Source: Oscillospiraceae bacterium
GTDB lineage: Bacteria; Bacillota; Clostridia; Oscillospirales; Oscillospiraceae
Direction of reading: 5' to 3'
Length of the DNA stretch: 35,949 nt
Assembly: GCA_022792495.1 (NCBI GenBank)
Contig: JAAWBD010000097.1
Location: 1-35,949 of the forward strand
Shown here: piece after piece, positions 13,827-21,610 of the stretch
Layout: each line of letters starts with the position of its first letter
Numbering within the stretch: position 1 is the first letter of the stretch
Made by a program: the position numbers and the translations under genes
The notes under the pieces: generated by a model
What the model was told of the DNA's origin: nothing
The model's database searches: none
What the model saw: only the letters and a program-made list of their open reading frames with translations

Positions 13827-15086
13827 TCATTCAAAGATCATGGTGGCGAAATAGTCCTCCGGGGTCTCGGCCCGGCGGATGAGTTTTACGGTGCCGTCCT
13901 CCCTCAACAGCAGCTCCGCCGAGCGCAGCTTGCCGTTATAGTTGTAGCCCATGGAGAAGCCATGGGCGCCGCTGTCGTGGATCACCAGCAGGTCGCCCAG
14001 CTCGATCTCGGGCAATTCCCGGTCAATGGCGAACTTGTCATTGTTTTCGCACAGGGAGCCCACCACGTCGTAGGTGTGGTCGGAAAGCTTGTCCTCCTTG
14101 CCCATCACCGTGATGTGGTGGTAGGCCCCGTACATGGCGGGGCGCATCAGGTTAGCTGCACAGGCGTCCACCCCCACGTACTCCTTGTAGGTGTGCTTGA
14201 AATGGAGGACTTTGGTGACCAGACAGCCGTTGGGGCCCAGCATATAGCGGCCCAACTCGGTGTAGATGGCCACGTCTCCCATGCCGGCGGGAACCAGGAT
14301 CTTCTCGTACTGCTGCCGGACGCCTTCGCCGATGGCGGCGATGTCATTGGCACTCTGGTCGGGGCGGTAGGGGATGCCCACGCCGCCGGAGAGGTTGATG
14401 AAGCAGATGTCACAGCCGGTTTCCTTCTCCAGCTCCGCCGCAAGCTCAAAGAGGATGCCTGCCAGGGCGGGGTAGTAGTCGTTGGAGAGGGTGTTGGAGG
14501 CCAGGAAGGCGTGGATGCCGAAGCGCTTGGCCCCCATGGATTTCAGCTTTTTAAAGCCCTCAAAGAGCTGCTCCCGGGTAAAGCCGTATTTACTGTCCCC
14601 CGGGGTGTCCATGACCTGAAAGCCCTCCTTGCTCGCCCCCAGCTGGAAGATCCCGCCAGGGTTGAAGCGGCAGGAGATGGTCTCGGGGATATAGCCCAGG
14701 GTCTGCTCCAAAAAGTCGATGTGGGTGAAGTCGTCCAGGTTGATCACCGCCCCCAGCTTTTCTGCCAGCTGGTATTCGTTGGCGGGGGTCTCGTTGGAGG
14801 AGAACATGATGTCATGGCCATGAAAGCTGCATTTGTCCGAGAGCATCAGCTCGGTGAGGGAGGAGCAGTCCACCCCGCAGCCCTCCTCCTGGAGTATTTT
14901 CAGGATGCCGGGGGTGGGGGTGGCCTTCACGGCGAAATACTCCTTATAACCCGGGTTCCAGGCAAAGGCGGCCTTCAGGTTCCGGGCGGTTTCCCGGATG
15001 CCCTTCTCATCGTAAAGATGGAAGGGGGTGGGGTAGGTCTCGGTGATGGACTGGAGCTGGGGGAGGGTCACAAAAGGAGTTTTCAT
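13827..15086 (-). CDS. lysA: Diaminopimelate decarboxylase
   Basis: 419 residues of the fold-III PLP decarboxylase family. The PLP lysine lies in YFAVKATPTP (K54). The glycine loop is NLSGGVGIPY, and the active-site cysteine block is VGSLCENNDKFA. The C-terminal barrel ends with HDSGAHGFSMGYNYNGKLRS. It converts meso-diaminopimelate to L-lysine, the last step of lysine synthesis. No other lysine gene is near and no lysine riboswitch fits in the roughly 30-base leader. GAGG precedes the start at about 11 bases. The lipoprotein gene follows with overlap or near overlap. Arginine or carboxynorspermidine decarboxylase specificity is less likely but not excluded by sequence alone. Confidence 0.88.
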   Translation of the reverse strand: MKTPFVTLPQLQSITETYPTPFHLYDEKGIRETARNLKAAFAWNPGYKEYFAVKATPTPGILKILQEEGCGVDCSSLTELMLSDKCSFHGHDIMFSSNETPANEYQLAEKLGAVINLDDFTHIDFLEQTLGYIPETISCRFNPGGIFQLGASKEGFQVMDTPGDSKYGFTREQLFEGFKKLKSMGAKRFGIHAFLASNTLSNDYYPALAGILFELAAELEKETGCDICFINLSGGVGIPYRPDQSANDIAAIGEGVRQQYEKILVPAGMGDVAIYTELGRYMLGPNGCLVTKVLHFKHTYKEYVGVDACAANLMRPAMYGAYHHITVMGKEDKLSDHTYDVVGSLCENNDKFAIDRELPEIELGDLLVIHDSGAHGFSMGYNYNGKLRSAELLLREDGTVKLIRRAETPEDYFATMIFE

Positions 15087-15120
15087 GGGCGAAGGCCTCG
15101 TTTCTCTTCGTATTTTCTTT

Positions 15121-15150
15121 ATAATAGCACCCCAAGAGGAGAACTGTCAA
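15121..15150 (-). promoter_or_regulatory. Promoter of lysA
   Basis: Minus strand: TTGACA (15150-15145), 18 bases, TATTAT (15126-15121). Confidence 0.72.
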
Positions 15151-15202
15151 CGGGGTCATTTTGTGAAGAAAACACAAAAATCAAAAAAGAAAAAATTGCC
15201 TA

Positions 15203-15231
15203 TTGACATCTGGGGGGCGGTCTGGTATGAT
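15203..15231 (+). promoter_or_regulatory. Promoter of the uracil permease transcript
   Basis: TTGACA (15203-15208), 17-base spacer, TATGAT (15226-15231). Transcription should start near 15238, giving a leader of about 190 bases. Confidence 0.8.
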
Positions 15232-15261
15232 ACCACCCAATGAGGAAAGGAGGGATCGGTC

Positions 15262-15342
15262 ATGAACAAGCTGACGGGGCGACCCATTCGCTTTGGATAC
15301 GGGCCTTTTCTTTCCTTTTTTAATGGGCAATCTTTTTATTGA
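15262..15342 (+). CDS. Leader peptide of the uracil permease attenuator (26 residues)
   Basis: ATG at 15262 is preceded by AAAGGAGGG at 8 bases, one of the strongest ribosome binding sites in the window. The ORF encodes 26 residues starting MNKLTGRPIRFGYG and ending FFNGQSFY, with five of its six phenylalanines in its second half. Those Phe codons create long U-runs in the RNA (15306-15321 and 15333-15338). The TGA stop (15340-15342) overlaps the first bases of the terminator hairpin. A ribosome finishing this ORF would cover the left arm of the hairpin. The peptide itself probably has no function; its translation is the likely signal, as with the E. coli pyrBI leader. Function is inferred from layout. 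Confidence 0.65.
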   Translation: MNKLTGRPIRFGYGPFLSFFNGQSFY

Positions 15343-15377
15343 CGATCACATTTGTGGTCGTCTTTTTTTTGCCCATT
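15322..15377 (+). terminator. Attenuator hairpin in the uracil permease leader
   Basis: Core terminator: GACGATCAC (15341-15349), loop ATTT, GTGGTCGTC (15354-15362; one G-U pair), then eight T residues (15363-15370). An outer pairing AATGGGCAA (15322-15330) with TTGCCCATT (15369-15377) encloses the core and uses the end of the U-tract. It lies 50 bases before the permease start codon with no gene end upstream, so it must act on the permease transcript. Confidence 0.85.
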
Positions 15378-15427
15378 GCAAAGAGGTTCCATGTGAGGGT
15401 CGAAAGAAAAGAAGGGAGAAATGAAGT

Positions 15428-16762
15428 ATGAATCAAGACGCCATCCGTGACGCCCGCCAGCTGGGCGTGCCCAAGATGCTGGTACTGGGGCTTCAGCACA
15501 TGTTTGCCATGTTCGGAGCCACCATCCTGGTGCCCATTCTGGTTCAGAGCTACGGCCTGCCCCTGAATATCCAGACAACCCTGTTCTTTGCCGGCATCGG
15601 CACCCTGTTCTTCCATGTGTGCTCTAAGTTTAAGGTGCCCGCCTTCCTGGGCTCCTCCTTCGCCTTTCTGGGCGGCTTCGCCACCATCGCCGGGATGAAC
15701 GATGGGGCCTACGCCGGAATGGATCCGGCGGTGAAGCTGCAGTACGCCTGCGGCGGCATCGTGGTGGCGGGCCTGCTCTACCTGGTGCTGGCCCTCATTG
15801 TCAAGGCGGTGGGTGTCCACAAGGTCATGCGGTTCCTGCCCCCGGTGGTCACCGGTCCCATCATCATCTGTATCGGCCTGAACCTGGCCCCCTCCGCGGT
15901 GAGCAACGCCTCCACCTGCTGGTGGCTGGCCCTGATCGCCATGGCCATCATCATTGTGTGCAACATCTGGGGCAAGGGCATGATCAAGATCATCCCCATC
16001 CTCCTGGGCGTGGTGGGAGCCTACATCGTGGCCATCGCCGCCGGGAAGGTGGATTTCACCAACGTGAAGGACGCCGCCTGGATCGGCTTTCAGCCCTTTA
16101 TTGCCAACTTCGGCGGCTCTGTGGCCAAGTTTGATCTGTCCGCCATCCTGGTGATGGCCCCCATTGCCATCGCCTCCATGATGGAGCACATCGGCGACAT
16201 GTCCGCCATCTCCGCCACCGTGGGGGAGAACTTCCTGGAGGAGCCCGGCCTGCACCGGACCCTGATCGGCGATGGTATCGCCACCTCCCTGGCCGGCCTC
16301 TTCGGCGGCCCCGCCAATACTACTTACGGTGAGAACACCGGCGTGCTGGTGCTCAGCCGGGTCTACGATCCCCGGGTCATTCGGCTGGCGGCGGTCTACG
16401 CCCTGATCCTCTCCTTCAGCCCCAAGTTCGCCGCCCTTATCGGGGCCCTGCCCTCCGCCATCATCGGCGGCGTCAGCTTTATTCTCTACGGCATGATCTC
16501 TGCCATCGGCGTGCGGAATGTGGTAGAGAACCAGGTGGACTTCACCAACTCCCGGAACCTGATCATCGCCGCAGTGATCCTGGTCTGCGGCCTGGGCTTC
16601 TCCGGCGGCCTCACCTTCCAGGTAGGGGGCGCCACAGTGACCCTCACCGGCCTGGCCATCGCAGCCATCGCCGGGATCCTGCTCAACGCTGTCCTTCCCG
16701 GCAACGACTACGAGTTCGGCAAGGACGACGGCCACAACTCCGGCAGCCTGGGCAAGTACTGA
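15428..16762 (+). CDS. uraA: Uracil permease (NCS2 / UraA-PyrP family)
   Basis: 444 residues with the 14-helix NCS2 pattern. Diagnostic segments are LGLQHMFAMFGATILVPIL (TM1), MMEHIGDMSAISATVGENF (TM8, substrate glutamate E253), PGLHRTLIGDGIATSLAGLF, and NTTYGENTGV (TM10, E302), the last strongly associated with uracil permeases. E. coli UraA has a histidine four residues after its TM8 glutamate; here that position is aspartate (EHIGD), so xanthine or a second nucleobase cannot be excluded. The protein imports uracil across the cytoplasmic membrane with protons for pyrimidine salvage. AGGGAG precedes the ATG at about 10 bases. Expression is probably set by the leader attenuator. Confidence 0.9.
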   Translation: MNQDAIRDARQLGVPKMLVLGLQHMFAMFGATILVPILVQSYGLPLNIQTTLFFAGIGTLFFHVCSKFKVPAFLGSSFAFLGGFATIAGMNDGAYAGMDPAVKLQYACGGIVVAGLLYLVLALIVKAVGVHKVMRFLPPVVTGPIIICIGLNLAPSAVSNASTCWWLALIAMAIIIVCNIWGKGMIKIIPILLGVVGAYIVAIAAGKVDFTNVKDAAWIGFQPFIANFGGSVAKFDLSAILVMAPIAIASMMEHIGDMSAISATVGENFLEEPGLHRTLIGDGIATSLAGLFGGPANTTYGENTGVLVLSRVYDPRVIRLAAVYALILSFSPKFAALIGALPSAIIGGVSFILYGMISAIGVRNVVENQVDFTNSRNLIIAAVILVCGLGFSGGLTFQVGGATVTLTGLAIAAIAGILLNAVLPGNDYEFGKDDGHNSGSLGKY

Positions 16763-16776
16763 GACCGAATGGAGAA

Positions 16777-16813
16777 GAACCTGAACCGCCGTGCGGTTCG
16801 GGTTCTTCTTTTT
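16777..16813 (+). terminator. Intrinsic terminator of the uracil permease gene
   Basis: A 13-bp stem (GAACCTGAACCGC / GCGGTTCGGGTTC, one G-U pair), 3-base loop, then TTCTTTTTC. Confidence 0.92.
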
Positions 16814-16821
16814 CTATTGCG

Positions 16822-16858
16822 TTAGCACTCTTGACATATAAGTGCTAACGTTTACAAT
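16822..16858 (+). promoter_or_regulatory. CIRCE operator (HrcA site) embedding the hsp20 promoter
   Basis: TTAGCACTC (16822-16830), nine bases, AAGTGCTAA (16840-16848): the CIRCE consensus TTAGCACTC-N9-GAGTGCTAA with one mismatch in the right arm. The nine-base spacer starts with TTGACA (16831-16836), which serves as -35, with TACAAT (16853-16858) as -10 at 16 bases. HrcA binding would block polymerase directly. An additional short dyad ACAATTT/AAATTGT (16854-16873) overlaps the -10. Confidence 0.9.
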
Positions 16859-16978
16859 TTAGACATAAATTGTGGTATATTTGTTCACAGCCATTGATTA
16901 TACTAAAAATCGAAAGGCGGGGAGATCCCAGAGATCCCGCAAAACAGAAAGGTTGAGTCCAATGGAGCACATAAAAAA

Positions 16979-17005
16979 TTAGCAAGATAGATGAATGAGT
17001 GCTAA
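16979..17005 (+). promoter_or_regulatory. Second, degenerate CIRCE-like element in the hsp20 leader
   Basis: TTAGCAAGA (16979-16987), nine bases, GAGTGCTAA (16997-17005). The right arm is a perfect CIRCE arm; the left arm matches the first six bases. It lies just upstream of the ribosome binding site AAGGAG, about 150 bases downstream of the promoter. Confidence 0.6.
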
Positions 17006-17032
17006 AATATACAATAGAAGGAGATTTTTATT

Positions 17033-17461
17033 ATGTTTGGTATGCTTCCCTTTGACCGCAGCGACAACAATGTGTTCGACACCTTTGACAACTTCGCCCG
17101 GGATTTCTTCCGCCGTTCCAACACCGATCTGCCCGCCTTCCGGACTGATATCCGGGACACTGGGGACAGCTATGTGCTGGAAGCTGAGCTGCCCGGCTTC
17201 CGGAAGGAGGACATCTCCCTGGATCTGAAGGAGGGCATCCTCACCATCACCGCCACCCACAGCGAGAGCAGCGAGCAGAAGGACGGCGAGGGTAGCTACA
17301 TCCGCCGGGAGCGCCGCTACGGCTCCTTCCAGCGCAGCTTTGACGTAACGGGGATTGAGGAGAAGAACATCACCGCCGCCTATGAGAACGGCGTTCTCTC
17401 TCTGACCCTGCCCAAGGCCAAGCCAGTGGAGCCGGAGATCCACCGCATTGAGATCCGTTGA
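17033..17461 (+). CDS. hsp20: Hsp20 / alpha-crystallin small heat-shock protein
   Basis: 142 residues. The alpha-crystallin domain covers about 38-130, with TDIRDTGDSYVLEAELPGFR, KEDISLDLKEGILTITATHS and the C-terminal strand box AAYENGVLSLTLPK (the G-x-L motif). A short tail ends in HRIEIR, where the I-x-I-type motif (I-E-I) normally links subunits into oligomers. It is an ATP-independent holdase binding unfolding proteins in the cytoplasm. The two upstream CIRCE-type sites predict control by HrcA, which is unusual because many small heat-shock genes use other regulators. A strong terminator makes it monocistronic. Confidence 0.92.
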   Translation: MFGMLPFDRSDNNVFDTFDNFARDFFRRSNTDLPAFRTDIRDTGDSYVLEAELPGFRKEDISLDLKEGILTITATHSESSEQKDGEGSYIRRERRYGSFQRSFDVTGIEEKNITAAYENGVLSLTLPKAKPVEPEIHRIEIR

Positions 17462-17474
17462 AAAAGAAAAAATG

Positions 17475-17509
17475 GGGAGACGGCCCTTTTGGGGGCCGTC
17501 TCCCTTTTT
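17475..17509 (+). terminator. Intrinsic terminator of hsp20
   Basis: A 12-bp perfect stem (GGGAGACGGCCC / GGGCCGTCTCCC), 6-base loop, five T residues. Confidence 0.93.
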
Positions 17510-17521
17510 GTTCCCCCTGCT

Positions 17522-17551
17522 TTGACAGGGGTTGGGCGGCTGTGGTATAAT
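17522..17551 (+). promoter_or_regulatory. Promoter of the aldo/keto reductase gene
   Basis: Two perfect consensus hexamers, TTGACA (17522-17527) and TATAAT (17546-17551), 18 bases apart. Confidence 0.85.
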
Positions 17552-17587
17552 CAAAGGGAAAAATTGACAGAGAGGGAGATGGGTTTC

Positions 17588-18712
17588 ATGGATCAGAAAA
17601 AGCTGGCCTTCGGTGTTATGCGCCTTCCCCTGCTGGATCCTACAGATACCACGAAGATCGATCTGGAGGCCACAAACCGGATGGTGGATCTCTTCCTGGA
17701 ACGAGGATTTACATACTTTGATACTGCCGCCCCCTACCATGGGGGGCAGAGCGAGCATGTGGTGCGGGAATGTCTGGTCAAGCGGCATCCCCGGGAAAGC
17801 TACACACTCACCGATAAGCTGAGCCTGTTCATGCTCAAGGAGGCCGGGGAGCTGGAGGGCTTTCTGGCGGGGCAGCTGGAGCGGTGCGGAGTGGACTACT
17901 TTGACTACTATCTGCTCCACGCCATGAGCAAGGAGCGGCTGGAGCAGGCTGAGGCCTGGGGCGTATTCGACTTCGTGGCCCAAAAGAAGGCGGCCGGAGT
18001 CCTTCGGCATGTGGGCTTTTCCTTCCATGATAGAGCGGAGGTACTGGAGGAGATCCTGGAGCGCCATCCGGAGATGGAGTATGTCCAGCTCCAGCTCAAC
18101 TATCTGGACTGGGAGGATCCGGAAGTACAGTCCCGGAAATGCTATGAGGTCTGCCGGAAACACAATAAACCGGTGCTGGTCATGGAGCCGGTGCGGGGAG
18201 GGCTCCTCACCAGCCTTCCCTGGGAGGCGGAGGCGATTTTAAAGGTGAAAGCTCCCGGCGCATCCCTGGCCTCCTGGGCCATCCGCTTTGCCGCCTCTCA
18301 GGAGGGGGTGTTCAAGGTCCTCAGCGGCATGAGCACTCTGGAGCAGGTGGAGGACAACACCGCCGTACTGTCTGACTTCCGGCCCCTGAGCCGGGAGGAG
18401 GGGGAGACCCTGAAGAAGGTGGTGGAGATCATCCATTCCAAGGAGCTGATCGCCTGCACCAACTGCCGCTACTGTGTGGAGGGCTGCCCCATGGGGATCG
18501 CTATCCCGGATTATTTTAAAATGATGAACCACCTGAGCAAATTTGGCCCCTCCCAGCTGCCTGGGGTGAAAAAGGACTATGCCCAACTGACGGGAGAGAA
18601 GGGGAAGGGCCTGGCCTCCGCCTGCGTCCGCTGTGGCCAGTGCGAGGGGGCTTGTCCCCAGCATTTGCCCGTTATCTCCCATCTGGAGAGTGTAGCCCAG
18701 ACCCTTGAATAG
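17588..18712 (+). CDS. Aldo/keto reductase with C-terminal two-[4Fe-4S] ferredoxin-like region
   Basis: 374 residues. The AKR barrel (about 1-270) keeps the catalytic tetrad: D45 and Y50 (YFDTAAPYHGG), K77 (TLTDKLSLF) and H111 (YYLLHAMS). The C-terminal region has two cysteine clusters, CTNCRYCVEGCP (from 290) and CVRCGQCEGACP (from 346), each fitting a [4Fe-4S] site. This fused form is common in anaerobes and is thought to pass electrons from ferredoxin-type carriers or bind an unknown carbonyl substrate; the reaction is not defined. The ATG at 17588 is 9 bases from GAGGGAG, whereas the ATG at 17579 abuts it and the far upstream frame start overlaps the hsp20 terminator. Strong constitutive-looking promoter. 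Confidence 0.9.
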   Translation: MDQKKLAFGVMRLPLLDPTDTTKIDLEATNRMVDLFLERGFTYFDTAAPYHGGQSEHVVRECLVKRHPRESYTLTDKLSLFMLKEAGELEGFLAGQLERCGVDYFDYYLLHAMSKERLEQAEAWGVFDFVAQKKAAGVLRHVGFSFHDRAEVLEEILERHPEMEYVQLQLNYLDWEDPEVQSRKCYEVCRKHNKPVLVMEPVRGGLLTSLPWEAEAILKVKAPGASLASWAIRFAASQEGVFKVLSGMSTLEQVEDNTAVLSDFRPLSREEGETLKKVVEIIHSKELIACTNCRYCVEGCPMGIAIPDYFKMMNHLSKFGPSQLPGVKKDYAQLTGEKGKGLASACVRCGQCEGACPQHLPVISHLESVAQTLE

Positions 18713-18716
18713 AGAA

Positions 18717-18750
18717 AAACTCCCGGAGCGCATAGTGCTCCGGGAGTTTT
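18717..18750. terminator. Bidirectional terminator between convergent genes
   Basis: AAACTCCCGGAGC / GCTCCGGGAGTTT, a 13-bp perfect stem with a 7-base loop, A-rich on one side and T-rich on the other. It starts 4 bases after the reductase stop and overlaps the stop codon of the convergent XRE gene. Confidence 0.85.
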
Positions 18751-18997
18751 ACCTTTCCTCCGGGGATTCTCTGACCAGCTCGTCCAGGCTGACGTCCAGG
18801 GCTGTCCCGATTTTGCAGAAGGTCTCTACCGAGAAATTGTACCGGGCCTTCTCGCTTTCGATCTGCCGGATGAAGTCATGGGACAGACCTACCCGCTCAG
18901 CAAGCTGAGCGGAGGTCAGCCCCCGCTCTTTTCGGTATTTTTTGATGTTTCGGCGAATGGTATCATAGACCGTTCCGCCGGGATTTTCCTGTTTCAT
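18749..18997 (-). CDS. XRE-type helix-turn-helix regulator
   Basis: About 82 residues from the ATG at 18997. A single HTH_3 domain is clear: TIRRNIKKYRKERGLTSAQL, then AERVGLSHDFIRQIESEKAR, and the closing helix VETFCKIGTALDVSLDELV. Start is uncertain: in-frame alternatives are ATG at 19006 and TTG at 19027, and none has a good ribosome binding site. A TATAAT (19022-19017) sits so close that the mRNA could be nearly leaderless. It is divergent from the M13 peptidase gene, so it may control that promoter or its own (inference). Confidence 0.8.
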   Translation of the reverse strand: MKQENPGGTVYDTIRRNIKKYRKERGLTSAQLAERVGLSHDFIRQIESEKARYNFSVETFCKIGTALDVSLDELVRESPEER

Positions 18998-19070
18998 TAC
19001 AGCCATCACCGTACAAATTATATCCAATCCAACAGTCTTTGTATGTTAGGCAATAACTCACAAAAATGGC

Positions 19071-19099
19071 TTGCATTTTCCGGAGGAAAGTGCTATCCT
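19071..19099 (+). promoter_or_regulatory. Promoter of the M13 peptidase gene
   Basis: TTGCAT (19071-19076), 17 bases, TATCCT (19094-19099) with a TG one base upstream (TGCTATCCT). Confidence 0.65.
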
Positions 19100-19138
19100 T
19101 GAGGTCGATCCATTTTATCAAGAGGGAGTGAACGATTT

Positions 19139-21484
19139 ATGAAGCATTGGAAGAAACGTCTTGCGGCGGGGATATCGGCTTTGACGCTGACCCTTACCCT
19201 GGCGCCTGCCTCCTTTGGAGCGGAGACTCTGACCCGCGGGGAGGCCCGGGATCGCCTTCTGGCTGCCGCCGACGACTATACCGCCGGCCAGGACATCCTG
19301 CAGGGAGATGAGAAGGGGGAGCTTCACCTGGATCGGGCCCTGACCCGGGCGGAAGCTCTGGTAATGCTGGAGCGGGCCTTTGGCGGCTTTGAGGCTCCGG
19401 CGGGGGCTAACGCCCGGATGGCCTTCCCGACCCAAAACTTTTCTGATGTGCCCGCCTGGGCTCAGACGGAGCTCTCCCAGATTTTGGCTGCCGGCATTGT
19501 GTCCGAGGCGGGGGAGGGACTTCTCTCCCCTGAGGATCCGGTCACTGGGGAAGAGCTGGAGACCCTGATTCGCCGGGCCTACGCCTACAAGGGAACCAAC
19601 CGGAAGGATGATTTTTACGCCGCGGTGAACAAGGAATGGCTGGCCCAGTCCACTATCCCCGCCGGAGAGATGATCAACGGCTCTCTCTACGGGCTGATGT
19701 TTGAGGTCAATGGCCAGATCGCCGATCTCATCGCCGACATTGCCGTCCAGCCCCAAAAGGCGGGTACCGCCGAGGCCAAGATCGCCGCCCTCTACCACAC
19801 GGTCATGGATACCGAGGGGCGGGAGAAGGCTGGGGTGGAGCCCATCCGGCCCTATCTGGAGGCCATCGATAATGCCAAGAGCGTGGAGGACATGGTAGCC
19901 TCTGACGCCGCCATGCGGAGGGAGATGGGCTTTGCCACCCTCCTGGGCTTCAATCTGAGCCTGGATCTGAAGGATACCAGCCGGTATGCGGTGAGCTTCG
20001 GGGCCTTCAGCCCGATGATGGACAAGGATTTTTATGCCAATCCGGATCCGGGTAAGACCGGGGCCTATCTGGACTACCTTACCAAGCTGCTGGAGCTGGG
20101 CGGGGAGAGTGAGGCGGCCGCCCGCGCCGATGCCCAGCGGGTCTACGATATGGAGAAGGTGGTCTCCGCCGCCTCCCTGGATGTTCAGGATACGGGGAAT
20201 GTGGATCTGATCTACAACCTTTATACCATGGAGGAGCTGAAGGCACTCTTTCCCCAGGGGGATCTGGAGGTGTTCTTCGCCGCCACCGGGCTGAAGGAGG
20301 AGGAGACCATCCAGGTCTCCGACGTGGGAGCCATGGAGGCCGCTGTGGGCTATTTTACCCAGGAGCATCTGGAGGATCTGAAGGCCATGTCCAAGCTGGG
20401 CCTGATCCTGATGGTGAGCGATACACTGAGCCAGGAGTTCCAGGATGCGGACTATGAGTTTACCAAGGCCTACTATGGGGTGGAGGGCCGTCAGACCATC
20501 GAGCAGATCGCTGCCGGCCAGGTGCAGAGTATGCTCAGCGACTATCTTTCCCGGGCCTATGCCGAAGCCTACTTTACCCCCGAGGCCAAGGCTGACGTGG
20601 AGGAAATGATCCACGAGTTCATCGCCATATACAAGGAGCGGCTGGAGACCCAGGACTGGATGAGCGAGGAGACAAGGGCCATGGCCCTGAAGAAGCTGGA
20701 CACCATGCAGGTGAAGGTGGGCTATCCCGACAGCTGGGAGACCTATCTGGACAAGGCTGAGATCAAGGAGCCGGAGGAGGGGGGCAGCTTCTTCTCCAAC
20801 CTGATCTCCATCCAGAAGGCCCAGTGGGAGGAGGTTCTCTCCTGGCAGGGCCAGGGGGTGGACAAGACCATGTGGATCATGAGTCCCTACACCGTCAACG
20901 CCTGCTACAGCCCTGCCTTCAACGATATCACCTTCCCCGCCGCGATCCTCCAGGCCCCCATGTACGACGTGGAGGCCAGCCGGGAGGAGAACCTGGGCAG
21001 TATCGGCTATATCATCGCCCACGAGATCACCCACGCCTTTGACAACAACGGCGCCAAGTTTGACGAGCGAGGCAACGCCGCCGACTGGTGGACCGCAGAG
21101 GATTACACTGCTTTCCAGGAAAAGTGCCAGAGTGTGGTGGCCTGGTATGAGGGCCAGGAATCCGCCCCCGGCATCCCCTGCTCCGGAGAGCTGACCCTCA
21201 GCGAGAATGTGGCCGACCTGGGGGCGCTGCGCTGCATTGTGGAGGCGGCCGGAAAGCTGGAGGATCCCGATTATAAGGCTCTGTTTCTCTCGGTGGCCGA
21301 GACCTGGGCCTCCACCGCTCCCAGAGATACGCTGGAGTATCTGGCGGTAGCCGACGTCCACGCTGCCGATAAGCTCCGGGTGAACCGGGCCCTTCAGACG
21401 TTGGACGAGTTCTACGAGACCTTCCACATCCAAAAGGGAGACGGTATGTGGACAGAGCCGGAGGAGCGGGTCAAGGTCTGGTAA
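19139..21484 (+). CDS. Secreted M13-family (neprilysin/PepO-type) zinc metallopeptidase with SLH-like N-terminus
   Basis: 781 residues. A Sec signal (about 1-28, ending APASFGAE) is followed by about 115 residues with S-layer-homology character (LTRAEALVMLERAFGGF, then FSDVPAWAQTELSQILAAGI). The M13 N-terminal domain begins at DDFYAAVNKEWL (about 159). The catalytic domain has HEITHAFD (628-635; zinc ligands H628 and H632, catalytic E629), ENVADLGA (689-696; third ligand E689) and the closing R-V-N/W segment typical of the family. It hydrolyses peptides at the amino side of hydrophobic residues outside the cell, held at the surface by the SLH-like region (inference). GAGGGAG lies about 10 bases before the ATG. 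Confidence 0.92.
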   Translation: MKHWKKRLAAGISALTLTLTLAPASFGAETLTRGEARDRLLAAADDYTAGQDILQGDEKGELHLDRALTRAEALVMLERAFGGFEAPAGANARMAFPTQNFSDVPAWAQTELSQILAAGIVSEAGEGLLSPEDPVTGEELETLIRRAYAYKGTNRKDDFYAAVNKEWLAQSTIPAGEMINGSLYGLMFEVNGQIADLIADIAVQPQKAGTAEAKIAALYHTVMDTEGREKAGVEPIRPYLEAIDNAKSVEDMVASDAAMRREMGFATLLGFNLSLDLKDTSRYAVSFGAFSPMMDKDFYANPDPGKTGAYLDYLTKLLELGGESEAAARADAQRVYDMEKVVSAASLDVQDTGNVDLIYNLYTMEELKALFPQGDLEVFFAATGLKEEETIQVSDVGAMEAAVGYFTQEHLEDLKAMSKLGLILMVSDTLSQEFQDADYEFTKAYYGVEGRQTIEQIAAGQVQSMLSDYLSRAYAEAYFTPEAKADVEEMIHEFIAIYKERLETQDWMSEETRAMALKKLDTMQVKVGYPDSWETYLDKAEIKEPEEGGSFFSNLISIQKAQWEEVLSWQGQGVDKTMWIMSPYTVNACYSPAFNDITFPAAILQAPMYDVEASREENLGSIGYIIAHEITHAFDNNGAKFDERGNAADWWTAEDYTAFQEKCQSVVAWYEGQESAPGIPCSGELTLSENVADLGALRCIVEAAGKLEDPDYKALFLSVAETWASTAPRDTLEYLAVADVHAADKLRVNRALQTLDEFYETFHIQKGDGMWTEPEERVKVW

Positions 21485-21565
21485 AGTGAAAAGTGAAAAA
21501 GCATAAGATATGCAAGGTCTTAACTTGTTCCGTTTATCGGAAAGTTGATCTTGTTTGAAAAAAGG

Positions 21566-21604
21566 GACGGCGTGATACCTTGGTATCACGCCGTCCGGCT
21601 TTTT
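21566..21604. terminator. Bidirectional terminator between convergent peptidase genes
   Basis: GACGGCGTGATAC / GTATCACGCCGTC, a 13-bp perfect stem with CTTG loop, flanked by an A-run on the left and CGGCTTTTT on the right. Confidence 0.92.
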
Positions 21605-21610
21605 CATTTT

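Noticed and set aside
15087-15120. Lysine riboswitch upstream of lysA
   Set aside because: The predicted leader is only about 30 bases, far too short for an L-box.
15320-16735. 471-codon open frame on the minus strand
   Set aside because: Antisense to the uracil permease; low-complexity H/G/D-rich translation without recognisable domain.
16963-16983. Six-codon ORF (ATG-GAG-CAC...) in the hsp20 leader
   Set aside because: Has no proper ribosome binding site spacing and no hairpin partner; nothing beyond chance.
17006-17033. RNA thermometer before hsp20
   Set aside because: A U-run follows the AAGGAG, but I find no upstream sequence that pairs with the ribosome binding site in a ROSE or fourU manner.
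19118-21607. 829-codon open frame on the minus strand
   Set aside because: Antisense to the M13 peptidase gene; the opposite strand has clear catalytic motifs, a signal peptide and a promoter, while this frame has none.
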